This document shows positions 1 through 5,451 of a DNA stretch of 6,312 bases, one piece after another. The notes under the pieces were generated by a model. The model saw only the letters and a program-made list of their open reading frames with translations. It had not been told where the DNA came from and did no database searches. How positions within the stretch are numbered: the stretch's first letter is position 1; each line of letters opens with the position of its first letter. The stretch lies in contig JACZJD010000449.1 in assembly GCA_014860725.1 (NCBI GenBank), positions 1-6,312 on the forward strand, read 5' to 3'. The position numbers and the translations under genes were made by a program. The DNA comes from Aquamicrobium sp. Its GTDB lineage: Bacteria; Pseudomonadota; Alphaproteobacteria; Rhizobiales; Rhizobiaceae.

Positions 1-125
1 ATGGTGACGATCCCTTCCGCAGGCGCCGCCATGACCGAGCGCACGACCCGCGCCATGCCGGTCATGAGGCGCGCCTTCGTCTCGGCATCGTAGCCTTCGA
101 TGAGCGTGGTTTCGACGACGGGCAT
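1..125 (-). CDS. Tautomerase family protein, N-terminal part (runs off left edge)
   Basis: The first 41 codons of a small protein begin M-P-V-V-E-T-T-L-I-E-G-Y, followed by an amphipathic helix (DAETKARLMTGMARVVRSVM) and A-A-P-A-E-G-I-V-T. This is the beta-alpha start of the 4-oxalocrotonate tautomerase/MIF-like fold, in which Met is removed and Pro1 acts as the catalytic base or acid. Relatives isomerise enol and keto acids or hydrate/dehalogenate small unsaturated acids. The start is strongly supported by GGGAGG 5 nt upstream and by the Pro directly after Met; the gap from the preceding stop is 10 nt. Family length is about 60-75 or about 130 residues, so a third to two thirds of the protein is missing and the later catalytic Arg residues cannot be checked. 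Family assignment is probable; the reaction is unknown. Confidence 0.78.
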   Translation of the reverse strand, partial: MPVVETTLIEGYDAETKARLMTGMARVVRSVMAAPAEGIVT

Positions 126-130
126 GGTGT

Positions 131-136
131 CCTCCC
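131..136 (-). promoter_or_regulatory. Ribosome binding site of the tautomerase gene
   Basis: GGGAGG on the minus strand lies 5 nt before the ATG at 125. Its first G is the last base of the TAG stop of the isochorismatase-like gene, so reinitiation or coupling is likely. It is the best Shine-Dalgarno match among the junctions and fixes the start immediately before the catalytic Pro codon. Confidence 0.75.
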
Positions 137-753
137 TAGCCTTGCGGGAACAGTTCGGCCGCCATCTCGGCGATCGTCGCCACCCGGCAGACCGGGCGCA
201 GCGCGGCGATGGCGGTGTCGTGGACGGCCGGGGAGAAGGCGGCGCAGCCATCCGCCAGCACCGTCACGTCGAAGTCGCGCACATGCGCGTCGCGCACCGT
301 GGAGGCGACGCCGCCATTGGTGACGATGCCGCAGACGAGCAGCCGGCGGATGTCGCACTTGCGCAGCACCCATTCGAGTCGCGTCATGTAGAACGCCGAA
401 TAGGCGACCTTCTCGACCGTGAGGTCGGCCGGCGCCAGCCTGTCCACGAGCTGGTGCCCCCAGGCGCCCGGCGCGAAATCGCCCTTGGCCAGAAACGGCC
501 TCAGCTCCTTCAGGTGCGGGGAGATCAGGGGCTCGCCGCCCTTGGCCGGGACGAGCGTGAACTGGGTCGAGACGATCCAGCCGCCGCCCGCCCGCAGCCG
601 GTCCGCAAGGGGCGCGAGGCGTTCGGGCAAGGCGGCGATCTCGGGGGCGGTCTGCCCCGCCCTGCCATAGGCGCCCTTCGGATCGAGGAAATCGTTCTGA
701 AGATCGACGATGAGCAGGCCGGTGTTCGCGACCGGAATAGGCTGGGACACCAT
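136..753 (-). CDS. Isochorismatase-like (cysteine hydrolase superfamily) protein lacking the usual catalytic Cys
   Basis: This 205-residue alpha/beta protein has the length and fold signature of the isochorismatase/nicotinamidase superfamily, which includes N-carbamoylsarcosine amidohydrolase, maleamate amidohydrolase and isochorismatase. L-L-I-V-D17-L-Q-N-D-F carries the catalytic Asp, and V-E-K115-V-A-Y-S-A-F carries the catalytic Lys. The nucleophile segment, normally like G-x-x-T-N-x-C-V-x-S-T, reads G-I-V-T-N-G-G148-V-A-S-T, so Gly (GGC, 310-312) replaces Cys. The other cysteines (133, 141, 170, 189) are not at that position. As I recall, true isochorismatases such as EntB and PhzD also have Gly there and cleave a vinyl ether without a nucleophile. 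The ATG at 753 overlaps the A-subunit stop as TGATG, with GGAG 8 nt upstream; an adjacent in-frame GTG at 756 is possible. Next to the hydantoinase-type genes a role on the ring-opened product is plausible, but ordinary Cys-dependent amide hydrolysis is unlikely. Confidence 0.87.
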   Translation of the reverse strand: MVSQPIPVANTGLLIVDLQNDFLDPKGAYGRAGQTAPEIAALPERLAPLADRLRAGGGWIVSTQFTLVPAKGGEPLISPHLKELRPFLAKGDFAPGAWGHQLVDRLAPADLTVEKVAYSAFYMTRLEWVLRKCDIRRLLVCGIVTNGGVASTVRDAHVRDFDVTVLADGCAAFSPAVHDTAIAALRPVCRVATIAEMAAELFPQG

Positions 754-2825
754 CACCTGCGCTCCACGATCACGTTGCCGAACGCGTCCACCCGCGCTTT
801 CAGGTCGGGGTCCACGAGCGTCGTGGCATCGGGCTGCTCGAGGATCGCCGGGCCTTCGATGACGGCGCCGACCGGCAGCTCGAGGCGGGCGTAGATGGCG
901 GTGTCGTGCCAGCCGCCGTCGAACCACACCGGCCTGCTGCCGCGCTGCGCCTGCCCGACCGTCGCCCCCTCCTCGGGCGCCAGCGCCTTGAGGCTGAAAT
1001 GCGGGCGGCGGCCGATGGCGGATGTCCTCAGATTGACGATCTTGGCCTGCAATCCGGGCAGCAGGCGGCTGAACGACGCCTGATAGGCCCTGTCGAACGC
1101 GGCCTGCACGATCTCGCGGCTGATGCCCGTCGTCCCACGCTCGACCGTCACCGGCAGCGGCACGGACACGGTGTGCGTCTGGCCGAGATAGTGCATGTCG
1201 AGCTCGAAGACGAGGTCGATGCGGTCGATCTGCAGGCCGGCTTCCTCCACGACCTGCCGCGCGGCCTCGGCCTCGCTCACCATGCGCCGGTCGAGCGCCT
1301 CGACGTCGAGCGCGTCGACCGTCAGGTTCACGGTCTGCACCTGATCGTGGCGGATGTCGGCGATGACGCAGCCGAGGGCCGAGGTCACGCCCGGATAGCG
1401 CGGCACCAGCGCCGCCTGCAGGCCGACATCCTTGATGAGCGCGCCGGCATGGAGCGCCCCGCCGCCGCCGAACGGCACCGCGACGAACTTCGCCGGATCG
1501 TGGCCGCGCTCGATGGAGACGAGGCGGATCGCCCCGGCCATGCGGCCGTCTGCGATGCGCACGATGGCCTCGGCCGCTTCCATGACGCCGAGGCCGCAGG
1601 GCTTCGCCACATGCTCCTCGATGGCCGCCTTCGCCGCCTCCACGTCGAGGCGCTCAAGCTTGCCGCCGATGGGGCGCTCGGCATTGATACGCCCGAGCAT
1701 GATGTTGGCGTCGGTCAGCGTCGGGCGGGTGTTGCCCTGCCCGTAGGCCACCGGGCCGGGGCGCGAGCCCGCACTTTCCGGCCCGACCTGGAGCAGCCCG
1801 CCCGCGTCCACATGCGCGATCGAGCCGCCGCCCGCGCCGATGGTGGTGATCTCGATCATCGGCGTGCGCACCACGAGGCCGAAGTCGATGGTGGTCTGCG
1901 CCGCCAGCGACGTCTCGCCGTCGACCACGAGGGAGACGTCGAACGACGTGCCGCCGAGATCGCCGGTGATGATGTTGGGAAAGCCGGCGGCCTTGGATAT
2001 GGCCGCCGCCGCGATCACGCCGGCCGCCGGGCCCGAAAGCGCCGTGCGCACCGGCAGGCGGCGGGCGGTCTCGGTGGACATGACGCCGCCGTTCGACTGG
2101 ACGATGTGGAAGCGGCCGCCGAACGCCTCGCCCGCCAGCGCGTCGGTGAGCTTGCGCAGATAGCCGCCCACCACCGGCTGGAGATAGGCGTTGAGCGCCG
2201 TGGTCGAGGTGCGCTCGAACTCGCGGATCTCGGGCAGGATCTGCGCCGAGCAGCCGACATTCTCGTTCGGCCATACCGCCTGCGCGGCTTCGAGCGCCGC
2301 GAGCTCGTTGGCCGGGTTGGCGTAGGCGTTGATGAAGACGATGGCGAGCGCTTCCGCGCCCGCGGCGAGCGCCTTCCGGGCCGCCGCGCGCACCTGGTCG
2401 AGATCGACCGCCTGCCGCACGGTGCCGTCCGCCAGCACGCGCTCCGCGACCTCGAAGCGCAGGTCGCGCTCGATGACGGGCACGAAATCGCCCCACAGGC
2501 CCCAGGTATGCAGCCGGTCGCGGCGGCGCATTTCCAGCACGTCGCGGAAGCCCGCCGTGGTGATGAGCGCGGTGCGCGCGCCCTTGCGCTCCAGAAGCGC
2601 GTTGGTGCCGACGGTCGTGCCGTGGACGATGGAGCCGAGCGTCGCGACCGGCCCGAAGCTCCGCAGCCCTTCGAGGAAGCCCACGGCCTCGTCGCCGCGG
2701 TTCGAGGGCACCTTGGCCGTCTGGAAACGCCCCGCATCCGCGTCGTAGTAGAACAGGTCGGTGAAGGTCCCGCCGACATCGACGCCGACGACGGAGGCGC
2801 GGCTGGGCTTGACATGCGTGTTCAT
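753..2825 (-). CDS. hyuA: Hydantoinase/oxoprolinase family subunit A (HyuA-like, ATP-binding)
   Basis: This 690-residue ASKHA-fold ATPase subunit is expected to phosphorylate the substrate (lactam, imide or enolate) for the B subunit to hydrolyse or carboxylate. Domains are Hydant_A_N (about 12-190), with the phosphate-1 motif V-G-V-D-V-G-G-T-F-T-D (13-23) and H-G-T-T-V-G-T-N-A-L-L-E-R-K-G (68-82), then the Hydantoinase_A core (about 200-490). The core has G-D-L-G-G-T-S-F-D-V-S (288-298), the glycine-rich stretch around IGAGGGSIAHVD (329-340) leading into SAGSRPGPVAYG (351-362), and PFGGGGALHAG (451-461). A C-terminal beta domain ends with GPAILEQPDATTLVDPD (658-674). Length and motif order are complete, with no frameshift. 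The start is set by GAAGGGG 7 nt upstream and by ATGA overlap with the B-subunit stop. The frame stays open 145 codons further upstream, but that part is an out-of-frame Arg/Pro-rich reading of the B gene. The 3' end overlaps the next gene as TGATG. B before A and the 1:1 pairing indicate a complex. Confidence 0.94.
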   Translation of the reverse strand: MNTHVKPSRASVVGVDVGGTFTDLFYYDADAGRFQTAKVPSNRGDEAVGFLEGLRSFGPVATLGSIVHGTTVGTNALLERKGARTALITTAGFRDVLEMRRRDRLHTWGLWGDFVPVIERDLRFEVAERVLADGTVRQAVDLDQVRAAARKALAAGAEALAIVFINAYANPANELAALEAAQAVWPNENVGCSAQILPEIREFERTSTTALNAYLQPVVGGYLRKLTDALAGEAFGGRFHIVQSNGGVMSTETARRLPVRTALSGPAAGVIAAAAISKAAGFPNIITGDLGGTSFDVSLVVDGETSLAAQTTIDFGLVVRTPMIEITTIGAGGGSIAHVDAGGLLQVGPESAGSRPGPVAYGQGNTRPTLTDANIMLGRINAERPIGGKLERLDVEAAKAAIEEHVAKPCGLGVMEAAEAIVRIADGRMAGAIRLVSIERGHDPAKFVAVPFGGGGALHAGALIKDVGLQAALVPRYPGVTSALGCVIADIRHDQVQTVNLTVDALDVEALDRRMVSEAEAARQVVEEAGLQIDRIDLVFELDMHYLGQTHTVSVPLPVTVERGTTGISREIVQAAFDRAYQASFSRLLPGLQAKIVNLRTSAIGRRPHFSLKALAPEEGATVGQAQRGSRPVWFDGGWHDTAIYARLELPVGAVIEGPAILEQPDATTLVDPDLKARVDAFGNVIVERR

Positions 2826-4555
2826 GCGGCTGCCCCTTCGCGCAGTTGGCGTGTGGCGTTGGTGTCGAGGTTGCCCTCCGCATCGGTCTCGACGCCGTAG
2901 ATCGTGCGCGCGGCCTCGCGGCTGACGAAGCCGAGCTGGACGTCGCGCGCCACCTTTTCCGCCGGCCGCGTCCTCGGATCGCCGAAGCCGCCGGGCGACT
3001 CGATGCGCACGCGCTGGCCGGCCCGGACGCGGACATCGGCGATCTTGGAGGCGAGCGGCGGCGAGTGCTCGCCGTCGTCGGCCTGCCAGACGAAGCGGTT
3101 GAGCGCCGCGTCCGTGCCACCCGCGACGCCGAACGGCGGGTAGACGCCGCGCTCGCCGAGCAGGAAGACGTCGGCGTCGGTCAGCGGCTCGATCTCGTAG
3201 ATCGCGCCGACGCCGCCGCGGTGATAGCCGGCCCCTGCGGAATCCGGCCGCAAGGCCCACTGCGTGAACATCACCGGATAGGACGCCTCCATGATCTCGG
3301 CCGGCGGGATCGTCGCCATGGAGATCGGGTTGTTGGCGTGGTTGAGGCCGTCGCTCTGCGGGTTGCCGCCGAGCCCGCCGCCGAAGAAGGAGAACATGAC
3401 GTAGCGCGAGCCGTCGTCGCGATGGCCGGCGATGGAGAGCGCGTTGATGGTGCCGAAGGGGCCGGCCGTGGCCCGGGCCGGATCGGCCTTGGCGAGCGCC
3501 CCGAACACGACGCCGATCACGCGCAGGATCGTCTCGGTATAGCCGCCGACCGGCTTCGGCGGCTTGACGCCGAGGAGCGTGGTGTCGGGAATGACGAAGG
3601 TGATCGGCCGCAGGCAGCCGGCATTGGCGGGCACGGCCGTGAAGACGTGCTTCAGCGCCACGTAGCAGCAGGCCGCGGCCGTCGAATAGGCGATGTTGAG
3701 CGGCCCGGCGCAGGGCGCGGACGAGCGCGAGAAATCCAGCACCATCTCGTCGCCGCGGATGGTGAGATCGAGCGCGATGGTCAGACGGTCCGGCGTGATG
3801 CCGTCATTGTCGAGATAGTCCTCGAAGCTGTAGAGCCCGTCGGGCAGCGCCCGGATCGCCTCGCGCATCATTGCCTCGGCGCGGTTCGAGAACGCCTCGA
3901 ACGCCGCCTCGACCGTATCGTCGCCATAGGAGTCGAGCAGCTCGGCCAGCCGGCGCTCGCCGAGGTCGAGCGCGTTGAGCTGGCCGTTCAGGTCGCCGTA
4001 GTTGGACAGCGGCACGCGCGAGTTGGCCGACAGGATCTCGACGATGTCGTTGTTGATGACGCCCCGCGAGAAGAGCTTGACCGGCGGGATGCGCACGCCT
4101 TCCTGAAAGCTTTCGGTCGCCCTGGCGTTGAAGCCGCCGGGCACGTTGCCGCCGATGTCGAGCCAGTGCCCGACGGAGGCGATCCAGCAATAGAGCCTGT
4201 CGCCGCGGAAGACCGGCCGCACCAGCCGGAAATCGTTGAGGTGCGTGCCGCCGGCATAGGGATCGTTGAACAGGAAGGTGTCGCCGGGCGAGAGATCGCC
4301 TTCCCTGGCGACCTTGTCGATGACCGCCTTGACCGCGAAGGCCATCGCGCCGACGAAGATCGGCAGGCCGCGCGTGCCCTGGACCAGCGTCGCGCCGGTC
4401 TCGGCGTGGTAGAGCCCGTGGCAGGCGTCGCGCGCCTCGGCGATGATCGGGTTGAACGCCGAACGGTAGAGCGTGGCGTCCATTTCGTCGGCGATCTGCT
4501 CCAGCCGGCCGTTGAGGATGGCGAGCGTCACGGGATCGAGTGTCTTCGTGCTCAT
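2822..4555 (-). CDS. hyuB: Hydantoinase B/oxoprolinase family subunit (HyuB-like)
   Basis: This is the B subunit of an ATP-dependent hydantoinase/oxoprolinase/ketone-carboxylase type enzyme; it works with the A subunit encoded just downstream. Known relatives are N-methylhydantoinase HyuB, the C-terminal half of 5-oxoprolinase, and the carboxylase subunits of acetone and acetophenone carboxylases. From the chosen start it has 577 residues, normal for the family. Motifs are L-D-P-V-T-L-A-I-L near the N-terminus, F-N-D-P-Y-A-G-G-T-H-L-N-D-F (96-109) and V-G-H-W-L-D-I-G-G (128-136), whose His and Asp residues are the probable metal site. Further on are FFGGGLGGNPQSDG (390-403) and the terminal S-P-G-G-F-G-D-P (520-527), followed by a V-A-R-D-V-Q-L-G-F-V-S-R-E-A-A tail. 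The ATG at 4555 is preferred because GGAAGG sits 9 nt upstream. An ATG at 4564, three codons earlier, would overlap the lyase stop as ATGA but directly abuts that Shine-Dalgarno site. The chemistry (ring opening or carboxylation) is not decided by sequence. Confidence 0.92.
   Translation of the reverse strand: MSTKTLDPVTLAILNGRLEQIADEMDATLYRSAFNPIIAEARDACHGLYHAETGATLVQGTRGLPIFVGAMAFAVKAVIDKVAREGDLSPGDTFLFNDPYAGGTHLNDFRLVRPVFRGDRLYCWIASVGHWLDIGGNVPGGFNARATESFQEGVRIPPVKLFSRGVINNDIVEILSANSRVPLSNYGDLNGQLNALDLGERRLAELLDSYGDDTVEAAFEAFSNRAEAMMREAIRALPDGLYSFEDYLDNDGITPDRLTIALDLTIRGDEMVLDFSRSSAPCAGPLNIAYSTAAACCYVALKHVFTAVPANAGCLRPITFVIPDTTLLGVKPPKPVGGYTETILRVIGVVFGALAKADPARATAGPFGTINALSIAGHRDDGSRYVMFSFFGGGLGGNPQSDGLNHANNPISMATIPPAEIMEASYPVMFTQWALRPDSAGAGYHRGGVGAIYEIEPLTDADVFLLGERGVYPPFGVAGGTDAALNRFVWQADDGEHSPPLASKIADVRVRAGQRVRIESPGGFGDPRTRPAEKVARDVQLGFVSREAARTIYGVETDAEGNLDTNATRQLREGAAA
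2833..2839 (-). promoter_or_regulatory. Ribosome binding site deciding the A-subunit start
   Basis: GAAGGGG on the minus strand lies 7 nt before the ATG at 2825, inside the last codons of the B-subunit gene. It supports the start at Met-Asn-Thr-His and argues against the much longer open frame that continues upstream to about 3260. Confidence 0.7.
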
Positions 4556-4560
4556 GCGCG

Positions 4561-5451
4561 TCATCCTTCCCGCACGCGCCCTTCCGACGCGTCGAAGGTC
4601 TCGTAGGTGCGCCCGGCCTCCAGCATCTCGGGGGTGCCGATCAGCGCGTTCAGCTCGTTGAACTGGAACATGCGGTCGCCGAAGGGCTGGTTGGTGCCGT
4701 GCGCCCGCAGCGACCGGTAGTAGTCCTGCGCGGTGCGCGCAATGGCGCGCGCGATGCCGCCGGGGAAGATGACGATGCTGTAGCCGAGCGCGCCCAGCTC
4801 CTCGGCCGTCATCAGCGGCGTGTCGCCGCCCTCGACCATGTTGACCAGCAGCGGCAGCCGGTGGCCGAGCGAGCCGTGGATGGCTTCGAGCTGCTCGCGC
4901 GAGCGCGGCGCCTCGACGAAGAGCACGTCGGCGCCGGCATCGGCATAGAGCGAGGCGCGTTCGATGGCGCTGTCGAAGCCTTCGACGGCGACCGCGTCCG
5001 TGCGGGCGACGATCAGCGTATCCTCACCGGTGCGCGCGTCCACGGCGGCCTTGACCTTGCCCGCCATCTCGGTCGCCGGGATCAGCGACTTGTCCTGGAG
5101 ATGGCCGCAGCGCTTGGGCAGCGTCTGGTCCTCGAGCTGGATCGCGGTCGCGCCTGCGCGCTCGAAGGTGCGGACCGTCCGCTGCACGTTCAGCGCATTG
5201 CCGTAGCCGTTGTCGGCATCGACGATCAGCGGCGTGTCGACGCGCTGGCGCACCAGCTCGATCACCTGCGCGACCTCGGTCATCGACACGAGGCCGATGT
5301 CGGGCCGGCCGAGCTTGGTATAGGCAATGGCAGCGCCCGACAAATAGAGCGCGTCGAAGCCGGCATCGGTGGCGATGGAGGCGGTGAGGGCGTCATAGAC
5401 GCCGGGAGCCACCAGAGGCTTCCCGCGGGCGATGAGGGCTTTCAGGCTCAT
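4561..5451 (-). CDS. Isocitrate lyase/PEP mutase superfamily C-C lyase (dimethylmalate/methylisocitrate lyase-like)
   Basis: This 296-residue cytoplasmic TIM-barrel enzyme is the usual length for the short members of the superfamily. It is predicted to cleave a C-C bond in a 2-hydroxy- or methyl-substituted dicarboxylate, with Mg2+. Visible motifs are YLSGAAIA (36-43, substrate backbone loop), D78-A-D80-N-G-Y-G-N (metal site), Q-L-E107-D-Q, K-R-C115-G-H (113-117, the mobile-loop catalytic Cys of lyases), A-R150-T-D, F-V-E180-A-P and N204-M-V-E-G-G. The Cys favours a true lyase over PEP mutase, phosphonopyruvate hydrolase or oxaloacetate decarboxylase. The NMVEGG segment differs from what I recall for methylisocitrate lyase (NITEFG) and resembles members labelled dimethylmalate lyase or carboxyphosphonoenolpyruvate mutase. 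The start is well placed: AAGGA lies 7 nt upstream of the ATG and the preceding gene's TAA touches it. Together with the PrpD-like neighbour it resembles a PrpD-PrpB-type dehydration/cleavage pair. The exact substrate is inferred only. Confidence 0.88.
   Translation of the reverse strand: MSLKALIARGKPLVAPGVYDALTASIATDAGFDALYLSGAAIAYTKLGRPDIGLVSMTEVAQVIELVRQRVDTPLIVDADNGYGNALNVQRTVRTFERAGATAIQLEDQTLPKRCGHLQDKSLIPATEMAGKVKAAVDARTGEDTLIVARTDAVAVEGFDSAIERASLYADAGADVLFVEAPRSREQLEAIHGSLGHRLPLLVNMVEGGDTPLMTAEELGALGYSIVIFPGGIARAIARTAQDYYRSLRAHGTNQPFGDRMFQFNELNALIGTPEMLEAGRTYETFDASEGRVREG
4565..4570 (-). promoter_or_regulatory. Ribosome binding site deciding the B-subunit start
   Basis: GGAAGG on the minus strand ends directly against the ATG at 4564 and lies 9 nt before the ATG at 4555. 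Normal spacing makes the second ATG (Met-Ser-Thr-Lys) the more likely start. The site overlaps the last codons of the lyase gene. Confidence 0.6.

Noticed and set aside
100..894. Plus-strand frame opposite the isochorismatase-like gene
   Set aside because: It shows no family motif and biased composition typical of an antisense shadow frame.
754..927. Possible 58-residue N-terminal extension of the isochorismatase-like protein
   Set aside because: It overlaps the A-subunit coding end in another frame and is Arg-rich. The family fold begins just after the ATG at 753.
906..2900. Open frame of 664 codons on the plus strand, antisense to the A-subunit gene
   Set aside because: The translation is dominated by Arg, Ala, Asp, His and Gly without any recognisable domain. 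Such long antisense frames are expected opposite a high-GC gene with strong codon bias.
2826..3260. Possible 145-residue N-terminal extension of the A subunit
   Set aside because: The extension is Arg-rich, out-of-frame reading of the B-subunit gene. The ATG at 2825 has a good Shine-Dalgarno site and is followed shortly by the expected V-G-V-D-V-G-G-T start of the domain.
2846..4606. Open frame of 586 codons on the plus strand, antisense to the B-subunit gene
   Set aside because: It has the same low-complexity Arg/Asp/Val/Gly composition, and the minus-strand gene beneath it has clear family motifs throughout.
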